A stretch of DNA of 64,000 nt, taken from NCBI GenBank assembly GCA_964251965.1, contig CAXULQ010000003.1, positions 248,001 to 312,000 on the forward strand. Direction: 5' to 3'. Below the pieces are notes generated by a model. That model was given only the letters and a program-made list of their open reading frames with translations. It searched no databases and was not told the origin of the DNA. Shown in pieces: positions 25,826 through 34,978 of this stretch; positions within the stretch are counted from its first letter, which is position 1, and every line of letters starts with the position of its first letter. The stretch comes from Mucilaginibacter_A sp964251965 (GTDB lineage Bacteria; Bacteroidota; Bacteroidia; Sphingobacteriales; Sphingobacteriaceae). The position numbers and the translations under genes are program-made.

Positions 25826-25856
25826 TTTGATATTCTGGTATATATTTTTACCTTTG
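25826..25856 (+). promoter_or_regulatory. Bacteroidetes-type promoter of the lytic transglycosylase gene
   Basis: TTTG (25826-25829), 19 bases, then TACCTTTG (25849-25856) matches TTG-N19-TAnnTTTG, about 40 bases before the ATG. Confidence 0.7.
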
Positions 25857-25897
25857 CCGCAGTTAATCAATATTTAATAGCTAAAACCAAAAGGACA

Positions 25898-26644
25898 ATG
25901 TACAAAAAACACTTCATTACGTGCTCCGTAATCGTGTTGCTGTTTATCATGTCGAAGTTGTTCATCTACAGTACAACGCTAAAAAAAACAGTAGAAAAAG
26001 CACAGCCAAAAGCGGATAACGATGTAGTTGTTTCCGAGGCTAATGATGCACCGGATGCGTTAAATTTTGCCAATGAGCCTGTACCGGTTCATGACCCGAA
26101 AGTGGCGGTAAAATTGAAACACTCTTTTAAACAGCATAGCTTTAAACAGCTGCAAACTAACTTAATACATTCGCGTGCGGCACGGTTATTTAAAGTGATC
26201 GAACCGATCCTTAAAGTTTATGGCATCCCGGATGATTTTAAGTACATCCCGATTGTAGAATCAGGTTTGGAACAAGGCGTTTCTCCAAAAGGTGCCAAAG
26301 GCTTGTGGCAATTTATGCCCGGCACGGCACGGACTTACGGCCTTAAAGTTAATGGTAGCCGCGATGAACGCCTCAACCTAAAAAAATCTACCGTGGCCGC
26401 TTGCATTTACCTGCGCGAACTGTACGGCGAGTTCCATAACTGGACGCTGGTTGCAGCCGCCTACAACAATGGTTCTATCAAGTTGGCGCATCAAATGAAA
26501 AGGCAGAAAAAGCACAATTATTTTCGCATGCACTTAAACCAGGAAACAGGCAGGTACATTTATGACCTGGTTGCGGTTAAACAAATGATTACGCGGCCAA
26601 ACGGTTTCGGTTACAACGAAGCGGGCTATATGGCGTTAAATTAA
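25898..26644 (+). CDS. Lytic transglycosylase, SLT domain
   Basis: A 248-residue exported or membrane-anchored protein with an N-terminal hydrophobic segment (residues 5-25) and a C-terminal SLT domain. The catalytic glutamate is E121 in YIPIVESGLEQGVSPKGAKG, followed by GLWQFMPGTARTYGL and the VAAAYNNG motif, as in MltD-like enzymes. It would cleave peptidoglycan glycan strands to 1,6-anhydro ends. No LysM domain is present. It has a good promoter upstream and a terminator downstream, so it is a single-gene unit. Confidence 0.93.
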   Translation: MYKKHFITCSVIVLLFIMSKLFIYSTTLKKTVEKAQPKADNDVVVSEANDAPDALNFANEPVPVHDPKVAVKLKHSFKQHSFKQLQTNLIHSRAARLFKVIEPILKVYGIPDDFKYIPIVESGLEQGVSPKGAKGLWQFMPGTARTYGLKVNGSRDERLNLKKSTVAACIYLRELYGEFHNWTLVAAAYNNGSIKLAHQMKRQKKHNYFRMHLNQETGRYIYDLVAVKQMITRPNGFGYNEAGYMALN

Positions 26645-26667
26645 ACATTACACAAGGAGCACAAAGC

Positions 26668-26703
26668 AAAAAAGGCTGTCCCACATTTGGGATGGCCTTT
26701 TTT
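26668..26703 (+). terminator. Rho-independent terminator after the lytic transglycosylase
   Basis: AAAAAAGGCTGTCCCA and TGGGATGGCCTTTTTT form a 16-base stem with two mismatched or G-T positions, ending in T residues. Confidence 0.8.
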
Positions 26704-26761
26704 GCGTATTTTCGCAAAAATTCCTTGAAAATTATTAGAGTTGAAGCTTGTCAAATTTACA

Positions 26762-26805
26762 ATGCTTTTTTTATGCCGATAAATTTAGGGTGATAAAAGA
26801 AGCAT
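26762..26805. repeat. inverted pair of the dispersed motif upstream of uvrA
   Basis: ATGCTTTTTTTATG (26762-26775, variant) faces the exact class 1 copy GATAAAAGAAGCAT (26792-26805). The two outer arms can form a stem around CCGATAAATTTAGGGT. Confidence 0.75.
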
Positions 26806-26864
26806 CTATTTAACCGAAGAATTTTCAATCGAACATTAAGTAAAAACTATTTCTGAATTGAAAC

Positions 26865-29714
26865 ATGGCTGAAAAACCGATTGACCTGGGCGAGCAAAGT
26901 GAGGTAGAAGTTTACGGTGCCCGGGTGCATAATCTTAAAAATATCGATATCTCTTTTCCACGCAACCAGCTGGTGGTAATTACCGGTTTAAGCGGCAGCG
27001 GCAAATCTTCCCTGGCTTTTGATACCATTTATGCGGAAGGCCAACGCCGTTACATGGAAACTTTTTCGGCTTATTCGCGCCAGTTTATGGGCGGAATGGA
27101 GCGGCCGGACGTGGATAAAGTTTCGGGTTTAAGTCCGGTTATCGCCATCGAACAAAAAACGACGAGCAAAAACCCGCGCTCAACCGTTGGCACCATCACC
27201 GAGATATACGATTTTATGCGCCTGCTTTTTGCCCGTACCGGCGATGCATATTCGTATGTTACGGGGGAAAAGATGGAACGCTTATCCGAAGATCAGATTT
27301 ACAGAACCATTCTGGAGAAATTTAACGGGCAAGCTATCCATATTTTAGCCCCCGTTGTTAAAGGAAGAAAAGGCCATTACCGCGAACTTTTTGAGCAGAT
27401 ACGCAAACAAGGTTATCTAAAAGTTTGGATCGATGGCGCGGTACAGGATGTAGAACCGAAAATGCAGGTTGATCGTTACAAAATCCATGATATCGATATT
27501 GTGGTTGACCGGCTCGTTATCACCGAAAAAGATGAAAAACGTTTAAATACTTCCATCCAAACAGCCTTAAAAGTAGCGAAAGGGATTATCCGCGTAGCCG
27601 ATCAGCAAAACCAGGTTTCTTATTTCAGTAAATTTTTGATGGACCCGGTTTCCGGGATTTCTTATGATGAGCCTCAGCCTAACACCTTTTCGTTCAACTC
27701 GCCTTACGGTGCCTGCGCCCGTTGTGATGGTTTGGGTTATATTTCCGAAGTGGATGAAGATTCTGTCATCCCCGATAAAAAGTTAAGCATTTTAAACGGC
27801 GGTTTGGCCCCGCTTGGCGAATACCGCGAAACATGGATGTTCCAGGTTTTGAAAGCTTTAGGTAAAAAGTATGAGTTTTCGTTATCTACACAGATTGAAA
27901 AGCTATCACCAGAAATCCTGAAAATCATCCTAAACGGTTCGCCGGATATGATTACGGTTCCGGTGGAATACAATAAATATAATGTCCAGAATTACCAGAT
28001 CAATTTTGACGGCATCATCAAAATGCTGGAAGAACAGCAGGAACGCAAAACTGAAGACCACGGCGACGATCTGGACAATTACCGGACAGTAAAAATTTGC
28101 CCGGAATGCCACGGCGCGCGCCTCAAAAAAGAATCGCTGAACTTTAAAATAGACGGAAAAAATATTTTCGAGCTTGCTACGATGGATATTGTAACGCTAA
28201 GTTCCTGGTTTGTTGGATTGGAAGAACGGATCAGCGAACGGCAAAACATCATCGCCAAAGAAATTTTAAAAGAAATCCGTGCCCGTATCGGCTTTTTGCT
28301 GGATGTTGGTTTAAGTTATTTAACGTTGGATCGTACAGCAAGAACGCTTTCGGGCGGAGAAGCGCAACGCATCCGGCTGGCCACGCAAATCGGTTCGCAG
28401 CTGATGAATGTGATGTATATTTTGGATGAGCCGAGCATCGGTTTGCACCAGCGCGATAACGACCGGCTGATCCATGCTTTGAAAAACCTGCGCGACTTGG
28501 GCAACACGGTTTTGGTGGTGGAGCACGATAAAGAAATGATCCTGGAAGCCGATTATGTGATCGACATGGGCCCGGCAGCCGGCGTTCACGGCGGAACGGT
28601 TGTGGCGCAAGGCACGCCGCAGCAACTAATGCTGCAGCAAACATTGACCACTTCTTATTTAAACGGCAGCAAAGAAATTGCCGTTCCAGAGCAAAGAAGA
28701 GCAGGCAACGGTAAATTTGTATCGATAAAAAAAGCATCAGGCCACAACCTTAAAAATGTAAGTGTTGATTTCCCGCTGGGGAAATTGATTGGTGTTACCG
28801 GCGTTTCGGGTAGTGGGAAATCCAGTTTGATTACCGAAACGCTTTATCCGGTTTTGAACCATCATTTCTTCCGGGCAAAAAAAACGCCGCTTCCTTTCGG
28901 TAAAATCGAAGGGTTGGAAAATATTGATAAAGTGATCGAGATCGACCAAACGCCAATCGGCCGCACGCCGCGTTCTAACCCGGCAACTTACACCAGTGTT
29001 TTTTCCGACATCCGCAACCTGTTTGTCGGCCTGCCCGAAGCCCGGATCCGCGGTTATAAGCCCGGCCGTTTTTCCTTCAACGTAAAAGGCGGAAGATGTG
29101 AAACTTGTCAGGGTGCGGGCGTTAAGTTGATCGAGATGAATTTTTTACCTGATGTACAAGTCCCGTGCGAAGAATGCGGCGGCAGGCGATACAACCGCGA
29201 GACTCTGGAAGTACGTTACCGCGGCAAATCCATCAGCGATGTTTTGGATATGAGCATTGAAGATGCCTGTGCGTTTTTTGAAGCAATCCCTTCTATCTAC
29301 CGCAAAATCAAAACGTTGCAGGATGTTGGTTTGGGTTATATTACGTTGGGACAATCATCCACCACACTTTCTGGCGGAGAGGCGCAGCGTGTGAAATTAG
29401 CGACCGAACTTTCCAAAAAAGATACCGGCAACACTTTTTATATTTTGGACGAACCGACAACCGGTTTGCATTTTGAAGACATCAACGTGCTGCTTGGCGT
29501 ATTGAATTTGCTGGTTGATAAAGGCAATACGGTTTTGGTAATTGAGCATAATCTGGATGTGATAAAAGTAGCAGACCATGTAATTGATCTGGGTCCGGAA
29601 GGCGGTTCCGGCGGCGGCAAAATTTTATATTCCGGTACGCCGGAAGGTTTGTGCAAAGTAAAAGAAAGTTTTACCGGAAAGTTTTTGCAAAAGGAGATGG
29701 GTTTGGTGGTTTGA
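26865..29714 (+). CDS. uvrA: UvrABC excinuclease subunit A
   Basis: A 949-residue damage-recognition ATPase of nucleotide excision repair. It has two ABC ATPase modules: Walker A GLSGSGKSSLAF near residue 42 and GVSGSGKSSLI near residue 645, with signature motifs LSGGEAQRIRLATQ and LSGGEAQRVKLATE. Zinc-finger cysteines occur as CARCDGLG...CPECHG and CETCQGAG...CEECGG. Length is full. No uvrB or uvrC is nearby. An AAAG variant of the motif is at 28724-28737. Confidence 0.97.
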   Translation: MAEKPIDLGEQSEVEVYGARVHNLKNIDISFPRNQLVVITGLSGSGKSSLAFDTIYAEGQRRYMETFSAYSRQFMGGMERPDVDKVSGLSPVIAIEQKTTSKNPRSTVGTITEIYDFMRLLFARTGDAYSYVTGEKMERLSEDQIYRTILEKFNGQAIHILAPVVKGRKGHYRELFEQIRKQGYLKVWIDGAVQDVEPKMQVDRYKIHDIDIVVDRLVITEKDEKRLNTSIQTALKVAKGIIRVADQQNQVSYFSKFLMDPVSGISYDEPQPNTFSFNSPYGACARCDGLGYISEVDEDSVIPDKKLSILNGGLAPLGEYRETWMFQVLKALGKKYEFSLSTQIEKLSPEILKIILNGSPDMITVPVEYNKYNVQNYQINFDGIIKMLEEQQERKTEDHGDDLDNYRTVKICPECHGARLKKESLNFKIDGKNIFELATMDIVTLSSWFVGLEERISERQNIIAKEILKEIRARIGFLLDVGLSYLTLDRTARTLSGGEAQRIRLATQIGSQLMNVMYILDEPSIGLHQRDNDRLIHALKNLRDLGNTVLVVEHDKEMILEADYVIDMGPAAGVHGGTVVAQGTPQQLMLQQTLTTSYLNGSKEIAVPEQRRAGNGKFVSIKKASGHNLKNVSVDFPLGKLIGVTGVSGSGKSSLITETLYPVLNHHFFRAKKTPLPFGKIEGLENIDKVIEIDQTPIGRTPRSNPATYTSVFSDIRNLFVGLPEARIRGYKPGRFSFNVKGGRCETCQGAGVKLIEMNFLPDVQVPCEECGGRRYNRETLEVRYRGKSISDVLDMSIEDACAFFEAIPSIYRKIKTLQDVGLGYITLGQSSTTLSGGEAQRVKLATELSKKDTGNTFYILDEPTTGLHFEDINVLLGVLNLLVDKGNTVLVIEHNLDVIKVADHVIDLGPEGGSGGGKILYSGTPEGLCKVKESFTGKFLQKEMGLVV

Positions 29715-29720
29715 TTTGGA

Positions 29721-29845
29721 AGAGGCGTAGCCTCGGTACATGTTGTAGCAATGGAATTTATTCCGTTGAAAAAATAGGTTAGGATCGTTAAAAAAAATGG
29801 GTTGAAACCCATCGCTACAAAATGCGCCGTACCTACGGTACTTAT
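29721..29845. repeat. structured palindromic intergenic repeat
   Basis: A nested set of inverted repeats fills the gap after uvrA: GAGGCGTAGCCTC, TTGTAGCAATGG (29743-29754) facing CCATCGCTACAA (29809-29820, one mismatch), an inner TGGGTTGAAACCCA, and CCGTACCTACGG. No protein is encoded. It resembles REP-like elements known from Bacteroidota genomes. Confidence 0.65.
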
Positions 29846-29853
29846 TTTTCATC

Positions 29854-29867
29854 GGTAAAAGAAGCAT
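29854..29867 (-). repeat. dispersed 14-base motif, class 1, exact, intergenic
   Basis: GGTAAAAGAAGCAT just after the palindromic repeat; on the minus strand it is followed by GATG and AAAAATAAG. Confidence 0.85.
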
Positions 29868-29912
29868 CCGCTTTTTGTAAATATTGCTTCAAAAATAAAT
29901 TGTTAAAATTTT

Positions 29913-31421
29913 ATGCTGAAATTGATAACCGCTGCACAAATGCATAAAGTTGATGCCCATACCATCAGCACAGAACCTATTCTTTCTGTAGATTTGATGG
30001 AACGTGCCAGCAAGGCTTTCGTTAGTTATTTCTACAATCATTTCCCTGATAAAAGTATTTCCATTTCTGTTTACTGCGGAACAGGCAATAATGGCGGCGA
30101 TGGTTTGGCTATTGCGAGAATGCTGAAAGCAGATCAGTATCAAAATATCAGCGTAAAAATTGCACGTTTTTCGGATCGTTCCACTGCTGATTTCGACACC
30201 AATTTTAACCGCATAAAAGAAGTATCGGTTGATTTTACAGAATTGAAAGCAGGAGAAACTCCGCAGGAAAATGCTGAAATTTTGATTGATGCTTTGCTGG
30301 GGAGCGGATTGAACAAACCTTTAAATGGTGCTTTTGCTGATCTGGTAACCCATCTCAATTCCCTCGAAAAAAAGGTAATTGCAGTTGATGTGCCAACTGG
30401 TTTTTTAACAGAAGGTGTGGTTGAGAAGGAAGCGATAGTTTTAAAAGCAAACTTGGTAATTACTTTCCAACAGCCAAAACTCAATTTTTTACTGCCGGAA
30501 TCTGCTTCTTTTATGGATGATTTTGTGGTGGTTGATATTGGTTTGGATGAAAACTTTATGCAAAACGCAGACAGTTATTTCCACTTCATCGAAGAAAAAG
30601 ATGTGGTAAAAACAGTACGGCCGCGCAAAAAATTTCAGCATAAAGGAACTTTCGGACACGCGTTGTTAATTGCCGGTCAGGAAAAAACGATGGGCGCAGC
30701 TTTACTTTGTTCTACCGCTTTGGCTTATGCCGGTTCTGGTTTAACAACGGCTTGCATCCCGGCTTCTGGTTTAACAGCTTTAAATACACTGGTGCCGGAA
30801 GTAATGGCAATTGTGCGCCAAGAAAAGCGATTGCCGGAAATTAAATGGGACAAGTTTACGGTAATTGCAGCCGGGCCGGGATTAGGAAAAGATTCTCAGG
30901 AATTGATAGAAGCACTTTTATCAAACTATAAAAAACCAATTGTGCTGGATGCGGATGCTTTAAATATGCTGGCTGAAAACGCTGATTGGTGGAAATCGAT
31001 CCCCGAAAATTCGATCATTACGCCGCATGTAAAAGAGTTTGACCGTTTGTTTGGAGAACACAATTCCTGGTTGGAAAGATTGGAAACGGCAAGGAAACAA
31101 GCTTCGGCAAAAAGAATAGTGATCGTTCTAAAAAATCAATATACCATTGTTGCTGCACCTGATGGTCAGCTTTATTTTAACCCTACCGGAAACCCGGCAA
31201 TGGCTTCCGGCGGTATGGGCGATGTGCTGACTGGAATTGTAACTTCCTTTCTCGCCCAAGGTTATACTTCTTTTGAAGCTGCTTTATTAGGTGTTTTTAT
31301 TCATGGAAAAGCTGGGGATGAGTTGGCATTGAACCATCAAAAGTCAACCGTTTTAGCAGCGCAGGTTGCCATGCAAGTACCTTCTACATTAGCAAAAATA
31401 ATCGCACAAAAAAACGGCTGA
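29913..31421 (+). CDS. nnrD/nnrE: Bifunctional NAD(P)H-hydrate epimerase/ADP-dependent dehydratase
   Basis: A 502-residue metabolite-repair enzyme. The N-terminal YjeF_N domain (about 1-215) carries VYCGTGNNGGDGLAIARML and epimerises NAD(P)HX; the C-terminal ribokinase-like domain (about 220-500) carries KGTFGHALLIAGQEKTMGAA and NPTGNPAMASGGMGDVLTG and dehydrates S-NAD(P)HX using ADP. Fusion of the two is the common bacterial form. Its stop codon lies inside the downstream terminator stem. A one-mismatch motif copy is at 30212-30225. Confidence 0.95.
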   Translation: MLKLITAAQMHKVDAHTISTEPILSVDLMERASKAFVSYFYNHFPDKSISISVYCGTGNNGGDGLAIARMLKADQYQNISVKIARFSDRSTADFDTNFNRIKEVSVDFTELKAGETPQENAEILIDALLGSGLNKPLNGAFADLVTHLNSLEKKVIAVDVPTGFLTEGVVEKEAIVLKANLVITFQQPKLNFLLPESASFMDDFVVVDIGLDENFMQNADSYFHFIEEKDVVKTVRPRKKFQHKGTFGHALLIAGQEKTMGAALLCSTALAYAGSGLTTACIPASGLTALNTLVPEVMAIVRQEKRLPEIKWDKFTVIAAGPGLGKDSQELIEALLSNYKKPIVLDADALNMLAENADWWKSIPENSIITPHVKEFDRLFGEHNSWLERLETARKQASAKRIVIVLKNQYTIVAAPDGQLYFNPTGNPAMASGGMGDVLTGIVTSFLAQGYTSFEAALLGVFIHGKAGDELALNHQKSTVLAAQVAMQVPSTLAKIIAQKNG

Positions 31422-31440
31422 AGATTTCCAGCCGTTTTTT
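31409..31440. terminator. bidirectional terminator between nnr and anti-sigma gene
   Basis: AAAAAACGGCTG pairs perfectly with CAGCCGTTTTTT across an 8-base loop. It serves the convergent genes on both sides. Confidence 0.85.
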
Positions 31441-31458
31441 AAAGTATAAAATGTTTGG

Positions 31459-32463
31459 TTATTTATGGGTAATTCCCATTACCATCATCTGTTTTAGGGT
31501 TGGTTTTTCACTTCCTCCGCGTGGTTCAAGGGTTACAGCGAATGCAGTTGCATGATCAATGGAAGCCATACTTTCCATTAAAGAATCTGTTTTATGCACA
31601 TCAAAAACACCTAAACTAACGGGTTTTAGTTTCCTGATTGCCCATAATTGATATTGGTGGTCTTTATCGTTTTCTGGCAAATGAGAAGCTTTTTTGTTAA
31701 TAAATAATTTGTTTATGTCAGGATTCCAGGCAATCAGCATAAGCAAATTATTGGCACCTTTTAACTTTATAAACCTGGTAGAAGGATCAGAAAAAACAGT
31801 TAATTCTTTTTCGTGGTTTTTGTTTTCGCGTTCTAATGCAAGCAATTTGTTTTTGGATTCCTTTAGTTTAGATTCCAAAGCGGCTAATTGAACCGAACTG
31901 TTTCCGTTTACGTTGATACTATCTGTAAAAACAGAATTTTGCAACTGTACGTTCCTTGATTGCTTTTTGTATTGGCTAAGCTGGTTTTCCTGAAAATTTA
32001 CCTGGTTGGCAAATTTTTGGTTCTGTAACCGTAAACTTACCAATTGCTGCCTTGATTCTTGCAAATGATTATAGGTGTTAAACAAAGCAACCAAACTAAC
32101 CAAGAGCAAAGCAACACTGGCAGCAAAGGCATATTTATAAAAATAGGTTTTAGTGGCAGCAGATTGTAAAGGGATTATTTTTTTGTCTGTTTTATCTTCT
32201 GAAATATGGTGTGAAGAAATATTATGATTGGCGTTATCCGCAATTAACTGACTTAAAACAGATGCCCTTAATTTTTCAGATGGTTCAACAGCATTTTGTT
32301 CTGCAAACAACTCCATTGTTTCAGCAATTTCGGACAGTTCATTCTTGATAGCTGGATAACTTGCGGCCATACGTTCCACCTCAAGTTTTTCATCCACGGT
32401 AAGATCATCAAGAACATAAAGCTCGAGTATCCCAGATTCAATATATTGTTTTATATCTTCCAC
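31459..32463 (-). CDS. Anti-sigma factor, RskA-type
   Basis: A 334-residue single-pass membrane protein. The cytoplasmic N-terminus (IESGILELYVLDDLTVDEKLEVERMAAS) would bind the ECF sigma factor; a membrane helix (YKYAFAASVALLLVSLVALF) lies near residue 120; then a coiled coil (about 140-220) and a C-terminal RskA domain with AWNPDINKLFINK and YQLWAIRKLKPVSLGVFD. It is encoded one base after the ECF sigma gene, the standard sigma/anti-sigma arrangement. The inducing signal is unknown. Confidence 0.9.
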   Translation of the reverse strand: MEDIKQYIESGILELYVLDDLTVDEKLEVERMAASYPAIKNELSEIAETMELFAEQNAVEPSEKLRASVLSQLIADNANHNISSHHISEDKTDKKIIPLQSAATKTYFYKYAFAASVALLLVSLVALFNTYNHLQESRQQLVSLRLQNQKFANQVNFQENQLSQYKKQSRNVQLQNSVFTDSINVNGNSSVQLAALESKLKESKNKLLALERENKNHEKELTVFSDPSTRFIKLKGANNLLMLIAWNPDINKLFINKKASHLPENDKDHQYQLWAIRKLKPVSLGVFDVHKTDSLMESMASIDHATAFAVTLEPRGGSEKPTLKQMMVMGITHK

Positions 32464-32464
32464 A

Positions 32465-33016
32465 CTAATTAAAATATTTCCTTAATTGTATTACGGCCAT
32501 TCTTAAACGGGTTTTGATGGTGCCTAAAGGGATACATAGCTCATCGGCAGCTTCTAAATGCGTATATCCTTTAAAATAAATTAAATCCAGAATAATTTTT
32601 TGTTCGGGCTTTAACTTATCTACCAAATCTTTAACCCCTAAATGTTCCGGCTTGTAAGTAGTGTTCCTACTGGCATCAATTGAAGTTACGTTTAATTCGA
32701 GTTCGTGGTTTTTAGTTTGGTTTTTATAATCTTTGGACCTGATCTTATCTATAGAGAGATTACGTGCAATATTTACCATCCAAGTAAAAAGCCTGCCTTT
32801 ATCAGAACTGTAAGACGGAAAAGAATTCCAGATTTTTACAAACGTTTCCTGTAATAAATCTTCTGCAAGTTCATTGTTTTGTACAATCTTGATAATAACG
32901 CCGAAAAGCGATGAAGAGTACATATCATATAGTGCTTCTGCGGCTATTTTTTCACGTTGCCGGAGAGCTAAAATAAGTTCTTCCTCAGAAAGTGATATTT
33001 TACGCTTCTTGATCAA
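32465..33016 (-). CDS. ECF-family RNA polymerase sigma factor
   Basis: A 183-residue group 4 sigma factor. Region 2 (AEALYDMYSSSLFGVIIKIV ... ETFVKIWNSFPSYSSDKGRLFTWMVNIARN) and region 4 (KLKPEQKIILDLIYFKGYTHLEAADEL with the helix-turn-helix PLGTIKTRLRMAVIQLRK) are complete. It lies between lipA (12 bases upstream) and its membrane anti-sigma factor. Together with RskA-type partners such factors, SigK-like, often answer envelope or oxidative stress; target genes are not evident. Confidence 0.93.
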   Translation of the reverse strand: MIKKRKISLSEEELILALRQREKIAAEALYDMYSSSLFGVIIKIVQNNELAEDLLQETFVKIWNSFPSYSSDKGRLFTWMVNIARNLSIDKIRSKDYKNQTKNHELELNVTSIDASRNTTYKPEHLGVKDLVDKLKPEQKIILDLIYFKGYTHLEAADELCIPLGTIKTRLRMAVIQLRKYFN

Positions 33017-33028
33017 GGAATTGAAAGG

Positions 33029-33916
33029 TTAGGAAATATTTATATCAAATAGGTGTTTTTCTGCGTGATAAGAAGAACGCACTAACGGCCCGCTTTCCAC
33101 ATACCTAAAACCCTTCTCTAATCCTATTGTTTTGTAAAACTGAAACTGGTCTGGGTGTATCCAATCTAAAACTGGGTGATGGTTTTTTGTTGGCTGCAAA
33201 TACTGGCCTAACGTAAGAATATGTACGCCAGCTTCCAGCAAATCATCCATAGCTTGTAACACTTGATGTTCTTTTTCGCCCAGACCCAGCATAATTCCTG
33301 ATTTTGTACGGACGCCTGCAGCAGAAATCCGGCTTAAACATTCTAAGCTGCGGTCATATTTGGCTTGTATCCGTACTTCCTTTGTTAATTCGCGAACAGT
33401 TTCTAAATTATGGGAAACAACTTCTGGCCGCACGGCAAGCAAGCGTTCTAAATTAGCCCAAATCCCTCTAAAATCCGGAATCAGGGTTTCTAAAGTAGTT
33501 TGAGGGCTTTCCCTGCGGATTGCATTAATGGTTTCTGCCCAGATAGTAGAACCGCCGTCTTTTAAATCGTCGCGGTCAACAGAAGTAATTACACAATGTT
33601 TTACCTGCATTAATTTTACCGAACTCGCTACACGTTCCGGTTCATTTAGATCAACAGCTAATGGCCTTCCGGTTGCTACCGCACAAAAAGAGCAGGAGCG
33701 TGTGCAGATATTCCCCAAAATCATAAACGTAGCCGTACCGGCTCCCCAGCATTCGCCCATATTCGGGCAATTTCCGCTTTCGCAAATCGTGTGCAGTTTA
33801 TGCGTATCTACAAGTCCCCTAACATGTGCATATTCTTTGCCGACAGGTAACTTTACCCGTAGCCAATCTGGTTTACGTTGAGTTTGAACAGCAGGAATTA
33901 CAGGTAAATCTATCAT
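33029..33916 (-). CDS. lipA: Lipoyl synthase
   Basis: A 295-residue radical-SAM enzyme that inserts two sulfur atoms into octanoyl-protein to make lipoyl cofactor. The auxiliary cluster motif CESGNCPNMGEC and the radical-SAM motif CTRSCSFC are intact, and the C-terminal GPLVRSSYHAEK carries the serine of the auxiliary-cluster RSSY motif. Full length. No lipB is adjacent. The start is ATG 33916; the gene may be co-transcribed with the downstream sigma and anti-sigma genes. Confidence 0.97.
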   Translation of the reverse strand: MIDLPVIPAVQTQRKPDWLRVKLPVGKEYAHVRGLVDTHKLHTICESGNCPNMGECWGAGTATFMILGNICTRSCSFCAVATGRPLAVDLNEPERVASSVKLMQVKHCVITSVDRDDLKDGGSTIWAETINAIRRESPQTTLETLIPDFRGIWANLERLLAVRPEVVSHNLETVRELTKEVRIQAKYDRSLECLSRISAAGVRTKSGIMLGLGEKEHQVLQAMDDLLEAGVHILTLGQYLQPTKNHHPVLDWIHPDQFQFYKTIGLEKGFRYVESGPLVRSSYHAEKHLFDINIS

Positions 33917-34027
33917 AGCACAAAACTAAGTAATTCCATTTTATTTATGTAAAATACTGGTTTGCCAAAAGGTTAATGACGATCAATTGACTACATTTAT
34001 TAATTTTACAATTGAAATCAACTTAAA

Positions 34028-34432
34028 ATGGCAACTATAGAAACCGTATATCAGGGGACGTTACGCACAGAAGCAACACACGTACAATCAGGCACACAAA
34101 TTTTAACAGACGCACCTGTTGACAATCATGGAAAAGGGGAAGCTTTTTCGCCAACAGATTTACTGGCCGCCTCACTGGGAAGTTGTATGCTAACAATTAT
34201 GGGCATTGCTGCCCGCGAACATCAAATTAATATCGAAAAAACGGATTGTAAAATTACGAAGATAATGGCACCTGAACCGCCGCGACGTGTTGGCGAAATA
34301 ATAGTTGAACTGAAATTCCCGGAAACATACACCGATAAAGAGAAAAAAATATTGGAAAGGGCAGCATTAACGTGCCCTGTATATTTAAGCCTGCATCCGG
34401 ATATTAAGAAAACAGTTAGTTTCGGTTGGTAG
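34028..34432 (+). CDS. OsmC family peroxiredoxin-like protein
   Basis: A 134-residue OsmC/Ohr-fold protein. The two redox cysteines are C53 in LAASLGSCMLT and C116 in ALTCPVYLSL, spaced as in OsmC-type hydroperoxide reductases. GEAFSPTDLLAASLG is a family hallmark. It would reduce organic peroxides with thiols in the cytoplasm. It converges end to end with the YtxJ-type thiol protein gene, so the pair forms a small redox cluster. Confidence 0.92.
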   Translation: MATIETVYQGTLRTEATHVQSGTQILTDAPVDNHGKGEAFSPTDLLAASLGSCMLTIMGIAAREHQINIEKTDCKITKIMAPEPPRRVGEIIVELKFPETYTDKEKKILERAALTCPVYLSLHPDIKKTVSFGW

Positions 34433-34762
34433 TTACTGGATTACTTCCGCAGCCTCTTCGGCAGAAATGGAAGAATGAGACTGGTCCAGGATACATTCGC
34501 CATCTTTAATCAGCAGTAATTGCGGTGATTCGTGGTGAACATTAAATTCCTCTGCTACACTTTTGGATAATTCGCGATATGTAATCAGGTCGAGAAAATA
34601 AAGTGGGGTGCTTTCGTCAAATATTTGTCCATCCAGCTCAAACCTTTTTTTGGCCATCATGCTGATTGGGCAACGGGTACTATGTTTGAAAATTATATTA
34701 TAGCCTTTAGCAGCTTTAATATCTTTAATTTGTTCTACGGAGGTAAGATTGATCCAATTCAT
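34433..34762 (-). CDS. ytxJ: YtxJ-type bacilliredoxin-like protein
   Basis: A 109-residue thioredoxin-fold protein with a single active-site cysteine, C31 in FKHSTRCPISMMAKKRFE, and the cis-proline segment HHESPQLLLIKDGE. It matches the bacillithiol-system protein YtxJ (BrxC). It would remove bacillithiol or similar thiols from oxidised proteins. Bacillithiol biosynthesis genes are not in the window, so use of that thiol is inferred. Confidence 0.88.
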   Translation of the reverse strand: MNWINLTSVEQIKDIKAAKGYNIIFKHSTRCPISMMAKKRFELDGQIFDESTPLYFLDLITYRELSKSVAEEFNVHHESPQLLLIKDGECILDQSHSSISAEEAAEVIQ

Positions 34763-34780
34763 AAATGCAAAAGTAGCAGG

Positions 34781-34794
34781 ATGCTTCTTTTATC
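34781..34794 (+). repeat. dispersed 14-base motif, class 1, exact, intergenic
   Basis: ATGCTTCTTTTATC followed by ACCC and TAATTTTTG, upstream of ytxJ. Confidence 0.85.
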
Positions 34795-34827
34795 ACCCTA
34801 ATTTTTGACAAGTTTACAGTACAAGGA

Positions 34828-34935
34828 TTATCTGTGATGGCTGTTTCCATAGGCCGGACAAAGCCTGGAAGAGCAAGAAGATAAAGAAGTTGATAAAGCA
34901 GCCGCTAAAGCAGCCAACAAAATAATTTTTTTCAT
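34828..34935 (-). CDS. Very small lipoprotein
   Basis: A 35-codon minus-strand frame reads MKKIILLAALAAALSTSLSS then C21-SSRLCPAYGNSHHR. It has a basic start, a hydrophobic core and a lipobox-like LSSC, so after cleavage only about 15 residues would remain, with a second cysteine in CPAYG. Small lipoproteins ending in a CPAYG-like tail are familiar in Bacteroidota. It lies between ytxJ and ribH with its own gaps. Real expression is unproven. Confidence 0.6.
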   Translation of the reverse strand: MKKIILLAALAAALSTSLSSCSSRLCPAYGNSHHR

Positions 34936-34978
34936 CGTGGTAAATTTTATAATCCTTTAAAATTAAATAATACCTGTT

